DNA from: CAXBYZ01 sp963980215
GTDB lineage: Bacteria; Patescibacteriota; Microgenomatia; UBA1400; CG1-02-47-37
NCBI GenBank assembly: GCA_963980215.1
Contig: CAXBYZ010000001.1
Span: forward strand, 1 to 64,000
Direction: 5' to 3'
DNA: 64,000 nucleotides
Positions 7,107 through 13,412 of the stretch are shown here, piece by piece. A program made the position numbers and the translations under genes. A model generated the notes under the pieces. That model saw only the letters and a program-made list of their open reading frames with translations, was not told the origin of the DNA and ran no database searches. Every line of letters starts with the position of its first letter. Positions within the stretch are counted from its first letter, which is position 1.

Positions 7107-8511
7107 GCTTGAGTCGATTAATTACTGTTTCTTGTCCAATAACTTCTAGGACATCAAAAAGTGGTGGGGTGAAAGCTCGGCCGGTGATAGCAATTCTTAG
7201 GGTCATAAAGGCTGGACGTGGTTTTAGATTTTCTTGTTGTTGAAGTTGGTGTAAAGCTGTTTTGATAGATTCTAGGTTCCAAGTTTTTATGTTTTTGATA
7301 ACTGCTTCGACTTTATTTAAATACTCTTTGGTTTGCTGGTTATCCATCTTTGATTCTTTTAAGATTTCTTTTGGATATAACTCTGGCTGAGTAATGAAGT
7401 AGGAGACGAGGTCTTTTACTTGAGATAAATGTTCAATTCTTTGGCTAATCAATGGCCATATTTTTTTGAGTTTTTCTTTGGTTAGTTCTTTTGGGGTGAA
7501 TTTTTCTAGTCTTTTTAGGATATCTTCTGGTGGTAGTTTTCTTATCCACTGAGAATTAAACCAGTTTAGTTTGTCGATATCTGCAATTGGACCTTGGATG
7601 TGCATCTTTTTAAAAGTAAAGTGTTTGATAAATTCTTTTAGGTCAAAGATTTCTTTACCCTGAGGATGATTCCAAACTCTTGTGGCTAGAAAGTTGATAA
7701 TTGCTTCTTTTAGGTAACCCTTGTCTTGATACCACTCAACAGAAGCGTGACCGTGACGTTTTGATAACTTTGATTTATCTGGATTTCTTAGTAATGGAGT
7801 GTGAATAAATTTGGGTGGTTCCCAGTTGAAGTATTGGTAAAGTAAGACATGTTTGGGAGCTGAACTGATCCATTCCTCTCCCCTTAGCATATGAGTAATT
7901 TCCATTAAGTGGTCATCGATAACCACGGCTAGATGATAAGTGGGAAAGCCATCTGATTTTAGAATAACTTGATCGTCGATAGTGTTTGAGTCGAACTTAA
8001 TTTCTCCTCTAACCAAGTCTTTAACTGTGATAGTTTTATTTGTTGGAATTTTAAGTCTAGTAACATAAGACTCTGTTTTAATTTTTTCTTGGATTTCTTT
8101 TTTGGATAGGTTACGACAGTGTTTATCGTACATTGGCGGCTGACCTTTTTTCTGAAGATCTTTTCTAACTTGATCTAGTCTTTCTGGTGAGCAAAAGCAG
8201 TAGTAGGCGTGGCCTTTGTCGATTAACTGTTTTGAGTATTTTTGGTAAAGATCTAGTCTTTCTGATTGACGGTAGGGACCAAAATCTCCTTTTTTTAAGG
8301 GACTTTCGTCTGGAGAAAGATCAAACCACTCAAGAGTATTAAAGATAACTTCTTCGGAACCTTCGACTTGCCTTTTTTTATCGGTGTCTTCAATTCGAAG
8401 AATGAATTTGCCTTGATTTTGTTTGGCGTAGGCAAAATCTAGTAAAGCTTGAAGGATGGTAGCTATATGAGGATTACCTGTTGGTGACGGGGCAAGTCTA
8501 GTTCTAATCAT
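7087..8511 (-). CDS. gltX: Glutamyl-tRNA synthetase
   Basis: Class I aminoacyl-tRNA synthetase, 474 residues. The N-terminus TRLAPSPTGNPHIATILQALLDF holds the HIGH-type motif (here PHIA), and KLSKRHG is the KMSKS-type loop near residue 245. FILRIEDTD and the GEEWISS block are also typical. The C-terminal anticodon domain is present. No glutaminyl-tRNA synthetase is in the window; whether the enzyme also charges tRNA-Gln for amidation is unknown. Start ATG lies 8 nt after a TACAAT box, so probably leaderless. Overlaps the following gene by 20 nt. Confidence 0.95.
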   Translation of the reverse strand: MIRTRLAPSPTGNPHIATILQALLDFAYAKQNQGKFILRIEDTDKKRQVEGSEEVIFNTLEWFDLSPDESPLKKGDFGPYRQSERLDLYQKYSKQLIDKGHAYYCFCSPERLDQVRKDLQKKGQPPMYDKHCRNLSKKEIQEKIKTESYVTRLKIPTNKTITVKDLVRGEIKFDSNTIDDQVILKSDGFPTYHLAVVIDDHLMEITHMLRGEEWISSAPKHVLLYQYFNWEPPKFIHTPLLRNPDKSKLSKRHGHASVEWYQDKGYLKEAIINFLATRVWNHPQGKEIFDLKEFIKHFTFKKMHIQGPIADIDKLNWFNSQWIRKLPPEDILKRLEKFTPKELTKEKLKKIWPLISQRIEHLSQVKDLVSYFITQPELYPKEILKESKMDNQQTKEYLNKVEAVIKNIKTWNLESIKTALHQLQQQENLKPRPAFMTLRIAITGRAFTPPLFDVLEVIGQETVINRLKHAQKII

Positions 8512-8515
8512 TTGC

Positions 8516-8548
8516 TTGAATTGTAACAGAGAAAACAGCTATACTCAA
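8516..8548. promoter_or_regulatory. Interlocked divergent promoters of gltX and the 8552 gene
   Basis: Plus strand: TTGAAT (8516-8521), 18 bp, TATACT (8540-8545), 6 nt to ATG 8552. Minus strand: TTGAGT (8548-8543), 17 bp, TACAAT (8525-8520), 8 nt to the gltX ATG. Each -35 abuts or overlaps the -10 of the other, so two polymerases could not bind together. Both would give leaderless mRNAs. Confidence 0.65.
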
Positions 8549-8551
8549 AGT

Positions 8552-9625
8552 ATGGCAACCTTAACGGAAACAGCGGCGGCGGCAAGGAAAATAATTAAGG
8601 TGGGGGGATTGTTGTTGGGTGTGTTTCTATTTGTAAAATTTTCTTGGTTTATTTATGTTAATTACATCATGGCAATTAAGCCTCCCCCAAAAGAACCGCC
8701 GACGGTGGCTTTTGGTAAACTGCCAACGATTGAGTTTCCTGAAAAACTACATCCGGAGTTAACTTTAAGACTAGAAACACCCTCTGGTGGAACTCCCAAC
8801 TTGGGTGATAGAGGCACAGTTTACTTGATGCCGACTTTCCGATCGAGTTTTCTGGCCTTACAACAAGCAAATGAGTTGGTGTCTAAAATTAATTTCTTAA
8901 AAACACCTAAAGAAATTACAGAGCGTAGATATCGCTGGGAAAATGATGAATTTTTGCCAAGTATTTTGGAGATGGATATTATTGATGGCTCTTTTACTCT
9001 AAAACGAAATTGGCAGTCTGACCCAACGATTTTATCTGAAAAACAATTGCCAGGAAAAGAGCAAGTGGTGGTGGAGACAAAAAACTTTTTGAGACAAATT
9101 GGTTTGTATACTGAAGATTTAAACGAAGCTCGAATTGAAGTGACGTATCTAACTTTTTCGGCTGGTCAGTACATTAAAGCAGTTAGTTTATCTGAAGCAG
9201 ATTTTGTTCAGGCTGATTTGTATCGGCCAGATGTTGAAGAGATGGTGTCTATGCCCCAAGACCCGAATAAGGGAATTATAAGAATAATTTTTTCTGGAGC
9301 AAGAGAAGCTGAGAAAAGAATTGTAGAAGCTGAGTATAATTATTTTCCGGTTAACCTAGAACAGGAAGCTACCTACCCGATTAAGACCGCTAGTCAAGCA
9401 TGGAGGGAGTTACAGACAAGACAAGGATACATCGCTAGTATTGGAGAAAACACTAGTGAAGTGATTACGATTCGAAGAATTTATTTGGGATATTTTGATG
9501 CTGAATCTTCATCTGGATTTTTACAACCGATTATTATCTTTGAGGGTGATAATGATTTTTTTGGATATGTTCAAGCAATCTCTAGTGAGTGGCTAGAGGA
9601 ACCTCTAACCAATGGTGGTTATTAA
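8552..9625 (+). CDS. Unknown anchored envelope protein
   Basis: 357 residues from ATG 8552, chosen because the -10 TATACT ends 6 nt before it; a TTG-initiated extension from 8516 would lie upstream of the transcript. One membrane helix (about 17-38, IIKVGGLLLGVFLFVKFSWFIYV) follows a short cytoplasmic end; the remainder is a soluble, probably external, region with mixed alpha/beta character and no catalytic motif I recognise. Its last 44 nt overlap the convergent dacA gene, an unusually long tail-to-tail overlap. Confidence 0.7.
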   Translation: MATLTETAAAARKIIKVGGLLLGVFLFVKFSWFIYVNYIMAIKPPPKEPPTVAFGKLPTIEFPEKLHPELTLRLETPSGGTPNLGDRGTVYLMPTFRSSFLALQQANELVSKINFLKTPKEITERRYRWENDEFLPSILEMDIIDGSFTLKRNWQSDPTILSEKQLPGKEQVVVETKNFLRQIGLYTEDLNEARIEVTYLTFSAGQYIKAVSLSEADFVQADLYRPDVEEMVSMPQDPNKGIIRIIFSGAREAEKRIVEAEYNYFPVNLEQEATYPIKTASQAWRELQTRQGYIASIGENTSEVITIRRIYLGYFDAESSSGFLQPIIIFEGDNDFFGYVQAISSEWLEEPLTNGGY

Positions 9626-10535
9626 AAGCCCACTCAATTAATTGAGTTGACTCTCCAAAACGGTCTTGACTACCTAAAATAACGGTAATAATTTCTTGAT
9701 TACCTCTTTTGGTGTAAGTGACCAAACACTCACCTGCTAACTCTGTCCAACCGGTTTTAACTCCGATTAAACCATCAAGGTTGCCCAAAAGTTCGTTAAT
9801 GGTTTCTAAATCGTGAGTGATAGTATTGGTGGTGTCGCTAACCGAAATGGTTTTAGTGTTAACCATTTTTTTAAAAGTGGGGTTATCCATAGCAATGGCG
9901 GCTAGAATGGCAATATCATGAACGGTGCTGTAGTGGCCGTAAGAGTCTAGACCGGCAGGGTTTTGAAATTGAGTATCTTTTAAGTTTAGTTCTCTAGTTT
10001 TGTCGTTCATGGCTTTAACAAAACCATTTTCTCCCTCTTTGTGAAAGTTGGCTAAAGCTGAAGCAGCGTCGTTACCCGACTGAACCAAAAGACCATAAAG
10101 CAAGTTTTTTACGGTGATTTCTTCTCCAGGTTCTAGCTCCATAATTTGACCGATGTTTTCTGGCGTGTTGATTGTGATTACTTGATCTAGTTGGTAGTTG
10201 TCTAAGACAACTAAGGCAGTCATGATCTTGGTGATTGATGCTAGGGGGAGTTTTAGATCAGGATTTTTTTGGTGCATAATTGCTTTTGAGTTTTGATCGA
10301 TAACGATGATTGATTTAGCGGTTAGATATGGGGCATTGATGTTGGTGTAGTTAACTGGATAATCTGAGATAGATAAAAATTGATGATTGGATGGTCTGAC
10401 TATTGGATTGTCTTGAGATAAATTTAATGAATAGTAGTAGTTTCTGGCTGGAAGAAGAGAAAGGAAAATAAGCCCAAGAATAAAGTTAGTTTTTAGCTTT
10501 GGAGAGGATTTAATAAACTTGAGAAAAGTCTTCAT
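9582..10535 (-). CDS. dacA: D-alanyl-D-alanine carboxypeptidase (peptidase S11)
   Basis: Penicillin-binding carboxypeptidase that trims peptidoglycan stem peptides outside the membrane. 317 residues with an N-terminal hydrophobic segment (about 15-32). The three active-site motifs are present: SITK (Ser100-Lys103), SGN (153-155) and KTG (in IGVKTGWT). Shorter than DacA/PBP5 because the C-terminal beta domain and amphipathic anchor are missing; it probably stays attached by the N-terminal segment. Start overlaps the aspS stop by 4 nt, so it is cotranscribed with aspS. Its 3' end overlaps the convergent gene by 44 nt. Confidence 0.93.
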   Translation of the reverse strand: MKTFLKFIKSSPKLKTNFILGLIFLSLLPARNYYYSLNLSQDNPIVRPSNHQFLSISDYPVNYTNINAPYLTAKSIIVIDQNSKAIMHQKNPDLKLPLASITKIMTALVVLDNYQLDQVITINTPENIGQIMELEPGEEITVKNLLYGLLVQSGNDAASALANFHKEGENGFVKAMNDKTRELNLKDTQFQNPAGLDSYGHYSTVHDIAILAAIAMDNPTFKKMVNTKTISVSDTTNTITHDLETINELLGNLDGLIGVKTGWTELAGECLVTYTKRGNQEIITVILGSQDRFGESTQLIEWAFNNHHWLEVPLATH

Positions 10536-11923
10536 TTGATAGATTTAAGGTGAAGTTCCTTTAATTGCTCTGGGGTTGGGATAGAAGGAGCATTTAGAAC
10601 TGCAGTTTGGCCAGAAGAAATAGTTGGAAATGCCATGACTTCCCTTAGGTTTGGCTCACCGTATAGGACCATTAAGAGTCTGTCTATTCCTGGAGCAATA
10701 CCTCCGTGTGGAGGAACACCGTACTGGAAAGCGGTGAGCATGTGAGTAAATTCTTGTTTTTGTTCTTTGGTAAAACCAATTAGTTCAAAGATTTTTTCTT
10801 GAACTTTTGAATCGTGAATTCTAATAGATCCCCCGCCAACCTCAAAACCATTTAAAACTAAGTCATGCTGAAGGCCCCTAACTTTTAGAGGATCTTTGTC
10901 TAGCAGGTGAACGTCGTCTGGGTGAGGTGAAGTAAACATGTGATGACTGGGGGCAAATTGAGCATTACCTGAACCATGGAAGTAGTCTTCCTTTGATTGT
11001 TTGTTGAATAGAGGAAAGTCGAGTGTCCAAGCAAAAGCTAGTTCGTTTGGATCTTTTTTGTCCTTTCTTAAGTCAGGTTTATCTGAGCCGTATTTTTTTT
11101 GAGCCTCTGAGTGAGAAATTCTTGGCCAAGGTGTTTGTTGGATCTTTTTTTCTGGAAATATCTCTTTGACTAAAGAGGTAAACATTTTTTCGGTGAGTTG
11201 GAGAATGTCTTCTTGAGTGACAAATGACATCTCGATATCTAGCTGAGTGAATTCTCCGTAGGCTCGATCGGCACGAGGGTCTTCGTCTCTAAAACATTTA
11301 GCAAATTGAAAGTAGCGCTCGAAACCGGCAACCATTAGAAGTTGTTTGTATTGTTGAGGGCTTTGAGGTAAAGCATAAAACTTACCTGCTTGAAGCCGAG
11401 ATGGAACGAGAAAATCTCTGGCACCTTCTGGTGTGGTTTTGGTAAGAATAGGGGTTTCTATTTCGACAAAATCATGATTGGTTAAGTAGTCTCTGATGAA
11501 CTTTACTGTCTTAGATCTGGTCTTGATGTTTCTATTCATGCGGGGTCTTCGAAGATCTAGGTAGCGATACTTCATACGCATCTCTTCATTGATGTCGTGA
11601 CCGTCTCCAGTAACGGGAATTGGTAGTTCTTTTGATTGGGTGATGATGTCTATTTTTTTGGCTTGGATTTCTACCTGACCGGTTTCTAGTTTGTCATTGG
11701 CTAATTTTCCGGGTCTTTTAACTACCTTGCCGGTAACGGCGATGACATATTCTGGTTTTAAAACAACATCTAGGTTTTCGGCGATGACCTGAACTAGACC
11801 ACTTCTATCTCGAAGGTCAAAGAAAACTAGCTTGCCATGACCCCTGACTGAGTTAACCCAACCTTTGAGTAAGATAGACTTACCGACATTTTCTGGAGTG
11901 GAAATGACTAAGGTTCTTTTCAT
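10532..11923 (-). CDS. aspS: Aspartyl-tRNA synthetase
   Basis: Class II synthetase charging Asp. From the ATG at 11923 the product is 463 residues, beginning MKRTLVIST with the OB-fold anticodon domain (WVNSVRGHGKLVFFDLRD). Motif 2 FRDEDPRADRAYGEFTQLDIEMSF and motif 3 GIDRLLMVLYGE are clear. It is shorter than E. coli AspRS (about 590) because the bacterial GAD insertion is missing, so it resembles the archaeal-type or compact AspRS/AspRS-AsnRS form. An upstream in-frame extension to 12052 is rejected: TACAAT ends 6 nt before 11923. Confidence 0.93.
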   Translation of the reverse strand: MKRTLVISTPENVGKSILLKGWVNSVRGHGKLVFFDLRDRSGLVQVIAENLDVVLKPEYVIAVTGKVVKRPGKLANDKLETGQVEIQAKKIDIITQSKELPIPVTGDGHDINEEMRMKYRYLDLRRPRMNRNIKTRSKTVKFIRDYLTNHDFVEIETPILTKTTPEGARDFLVPSRLQAGKFYALPQSPQQYKQLLMVAGFERYFQFAKCFRDEDPRADRAYGEFTQLDIEMSFVTQEDILQLTEKMFTSLVKEIFPEKKIQQTPWPRISHSEAQKKYGSDKPDLRKDKKDPNELAFAWTLDFPLFNKQSKEDYFHGSGNAQFAPSHHMFTSPHPDDVHLLDKDPLKVRGLQHDLVLNGFEVGGGSIRIHDSKVQEKIFELIGFTKEQKQEFTHMLTAFQYGVPPHGGIAPGIDRLLMVLYGEPNLREVMAFPTISSGQTAVLNAPSIPTPEQLKELHLKSIK

Positions 11924-11929
11924 AAAGTG

Positions 11930-11958
11930 ATTGTATCTGTAAATCTGGTGGTTGACAA
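11930..11958 (-). promoter_or_regulatory. aspS promoter, leaderless
   Basis: Minus strand TTGTCA (11958-11953), 17-bp spacer, TACAAT (11935-11930), 6 nt to ATG 11923. The -35 overlaps the -35 TTGACA of the opposite promoter (11952-11957). Confidence 0.65.
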
Positions 11959-11979
11959 GAAAGAATGATTTGCTATGAT
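11952..11979 (+). promoter_or_regulatory. Strong promoter for the leader RNA and Cys-rich gene
   Basis: TTGACA (11952-11957), 16-bp spacer, TATGAT (11974-11979) preceded by TGC, an extended -10. Predicted start near 11986 gives a leader of about 157 nt before the ATG at 12143. Confidence 0.7.
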
Positions 11980-11993
11980 AGCAAAGAATTAAT

Positions 11994-12092
11994 ATGACAG
12001 TAAATCGAGTTTTTAACCACCTTACTATTAAGATCCGCGTTGCGGGGGCCAATTCTTGGCTCTTTATTAACGCAGATCAGGAGGTGGCTTAG
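11994..12092 (+). CDS. Possible leader peptide ORF, 32 codons
   Basis: ATG at 11994 is about 8 nt after the predicted transcription start; the frame stays open to TAG at 12090-12092. Its last codons cover AGGAGGTG (12079-12086), so a terminating ribosome would block the junction stem and favour the terminator/SD-hiding hairpin. The peptide shows no run of a single amino acid that would name a sensed amino acid. It may be chance. Confidence 0.25.
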   Translation: MTVNRVFNHLTIKIRVAGANSWLFINADQEVA

Positions 12093-12117
12093 AAAGCTAA
12101 TAAATAATTTATTAACA

Positions 12118-12142
12118 CCTCCTTAAATAAGGAGGTTTTTTT
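12118..12142 (+). terminator. Intrinsic terminator / SD-sequestering hairpin
   Basis: CCTCCTT-AAAT-AAGGAGG hairpin followed by seven T, directly abutting the ATG at 12143. Its 3' arm is a near-perfect Shine-Dalgarno sequence with 7-nt spacing, so one hairpin can control both transcription and translation. Confidence 0.65.
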
Positions 12143-12652
12143 ATGGTTGAATCGCAATCACGAGCAGTGTTGGTTAACCGGCAAAGAGCAACGTTAGTAT
12201 CTGTGTTTGATCTAGTTGCTGATGTTGCTGGGAGTGTTGATGATCATTTAAAAGCAAGAAGTGATCCAAGAAAAAAACTTTTTATTAGAAAATGTTTTTC
12301 GGATCCATATTCCTGTAGATCTTCACTTATACAAACAAATGAATGTGGTAGGCATGGTGAGAAAAAAGTGGTGTGCCACCCAGATATAGGACCTAGAGAA
12401 ATTCCAGAAATAATCGTTGAAAAACAAAGTAATGTGGTAGTATACCAAGCGACTGGGTGTCAAAATCCTCCCATTGAATGTATATATAACAAAAAAACTC
12501 CGAATTTAGGTTCAACTTGTAATCATCCAAGAATTAGAACCCCCCAGTCAGGAACACATATTATTCGATGCACTGATCATAACGATAAAAAGCAATATTT
12601 TTCATTACAAAAGGATGGCTTAGGAGCAACAATCGATGCAATTAATAAGTAA
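12143..12652 (+). CDS. Unknown Cys-rich protein behind regulated leader
   Basis: 169 residues, not recognised. Eight or so cysteines occur in loose pairs (KCFSDPYSC, NEC...VVC, GCQNPPIEC, TC...RC), often with His nearby, which could bind metal or form disulfides; no signal peptide or membrane helix is seen, so it is probably cytoplasmic. Translation starts at the ATG 7 nt after AAGGAGG. It is the only gene on its transcript. The leader suggests controlled expression. Could be accessory DNA, because it lies between aspS and the toxin-antitoxin insertion. Confidence 0.6.
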   Translation: MVESQSRAVLVNRQRATLVSVFDLVADVAGSVDDHLKARSDPRKKLFIRKCFSDPYSCRSSLIQTNECGRHGEKKVVCHPDIGPREIPEIIVEKQSNVVVYQATGCQNPPIECIYNKKTPNLGSTCNHPRIRTPQSGTHIIRCTDHNDKKQYFSLQKDGLGATIDAINK

Positions 12653-12691
12653 AAAATGAGTTAGAGTTGAGTTATAATTAGTTGGTATCAG

Positions 12692-12863
12692 CTAAGTGTT
12701 TATAGACTTTATTTTTAGCTGTAAGGTTTTGTTGCCGTTCCACTCGTTTTTATCGATAGTGTAGATAATATCTATTTTTTGACCTGATTTTAACTTGGTG
12801 GCTTTGGCGCCGAGATTAAAAGCGATGGCGGGCAGGTTGTCCTGCAGGGAGAGTCCTTGCAGG
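12692..12863 (-). pseudogene. Displaced recJ 3' end (duplicate fragment)
   Basis: Bases 12711-12863 are identical to 13425-13577, the coding end of recJ. In the recJ frame this fragment reads LQGLSLQDNLPAIAF to TLQLKIKSINT and then TAG at 12692, whereas intact recJ ends LKIKSIT. It has no start and is probably the original recJ terminus, cut off when the toxin-antitoxin cassette came in with its own recJ end. Confidence 0.8.
12711..12863. repeat. 153-bp direct repeat, copy A
   Basis: Perfect match to 13425-13577 (offset 714 bp). Its right end coincides with the end of a CCTGCAGG...CCTTGCAGG palindrome and is followed at once by the relE stop codon (12864). Confidence 0.92.
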
Positions 12864-13106
12864 TTAGTGATAGGCGGATTGGCGGTGGGCGATGGAAAAA
12901 ATGGTGATGGTTGAGCTTTTAATTGAGTAAATTATTCGGTAAGGCCAAGCTCTGACTGAGTATAAATCTTTTAATTCACCTCTTAAAATTTTGCCGGCTT
13001 TAGGGTCGTTGGTTAGGGCTTCTAGTTTTCTGACTATTTTTTTCTTTTCAACTAAAGGAAGTTTTTTGAGTTGTTTAATTACTTGAGGTTTATAAACAAT
13101 CTTCAT
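12864..13106 (-). CDS. relE: RelE/ParE-family toxin
   Basis: 80 residues, normal for RelE-type mRNA interferases, which cut mRNA on the ribosome. Seen: YKPQVIKQLKKLP at the start, LKDLYSVRAWPYRIIYSI as the family's core strands, and a C-terminal IFSIAHRQSAYH in place of the common IGHRREVY. Second gene of a pair: its ATG overlaps the antitoxin stop by 4 nt. Its stop codon is the first trinucleotide after direct repeat copy A, so the cassette edge coincides with the toxin end. Activity is inferred. Confidence 0.85.
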   Translation of the reverse strand: MKIVYKPQVIKQLKKLPLVEKKKIVRKLEALTNDPKAGKILRGELKDLYSVRAWPYRIIYSIKSSTITIFSIAHRQSAYH

Positions 13107-13375
13107 GGAGTTAAACCAATGGCTTTGAGCATGTCTGAGTGAGAGATAGTATTTGTTTCTTTTTTACTTTGACGTATAGCGGATAACTCTTTTTTGTTTT
13201 GTAAGATATCGAGAGTTTCTTGCCAAGACTCAAGCTCTTTTTTACTAATTAACACTACTGGTTCCGAACCCCTCAATTTAATAACAAAACTTTTCAAGCC
13301 AAGACTGGCTGACTTGATGATTGAGTAAAGATTTTCCCTAGTTTCGCTTGCTGTAAGAGTTGCTGAATAATTCAT
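13103..13375 (-). CDS. Phd/YefM-family antitoxin
   Basis: 90 residues. The N-terminal NYSATLTASETRENLYSIIKSA and VIKLRGSEPVVLISKKELESW are typical of Phd/YefM proteins, which bind operator DNA with the N-terminal domain and cover the toxin with the C-terminal tail (here Lys/Glu/Ser-rich). It precedes and overlaps relE by 4 nt. The start is fixed by a promoter whose -10 ends 8 nt upstream, giving a leaderless mRNA; tandem 8-bp repeats in the spacer are a probable autoregulatory operator. Confidence 0.85.
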   Translation of the reverse strand: MNYSATLTASETRENLYSIIKSASLGLKSFVIKLRGSEPVVLISKKELESWQETLDILQNKKELSAIRQSKKETNTISHSDMLKAIGLTP

Positions 13376-13383
13376 ATTAACAT

Positions 13384-13412
13384 ATCGTACTATTACTCGT
13401 ACTAGTTGTCAA
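13384..13412 (-). promoter_or_regulatory. Toxin-antitoxin promoter with operator repeats
   Basis: Minus strand TTGACA (13412-13407), 17 bp, TACGAT (13389-13384), 8 nt to the antitoxin ATG. The TGA in TTGACA is the recJ stop codon. Two direct copies of TCGTACTA (13385-13392 and 13397-13404, plus-strand reading) lie 12 bp apart across the -10 and spacer and probably bind the antitoxin. Confidence 0.7.

Larger units (their letters stand above)
11986..12142 (+). ncRNA. Structured 5' leader ending in SD-sequestering terminator (candidate cis-regulatory RNA)
   Basis: Helices visible by eye: outer stem 12032-12041/12069-12078 (GATCCGCGTT with AACGCAGATC, one mismatch) enclosing GCCAA-TTC-TTGGC (12048-12060); then AGGAGGTG (12079-12086) pairs with CACCTCCT (12116-12123) around two abutting hairpins, GCTT-AGA-AAGC (12087-12097) and TAATAAAT-A-ATTTATTA (12098-12114), a compact three-way junction. 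CCTCCTT (12118-12124) can instead pair with AAGGAGG (12129-12135), followed by seven T (12136-12142). That second hairpin is both an intrinsic terminator and hides the Shine-Dalgarno sequence. The two states are mutually exclusive, as in riboswitches and attenuators. Ligand unknown. A 32-codon ORF (11994-12092) spans it. Confidence 0.6.

Noticed and set aside
10532..12052. Longer aspS start at 12052
   Set aside because: The added 43 residues have no AspRS similarity and lie in the opposite leader region; ATG 11923 has a promoter 6 nt upstream.
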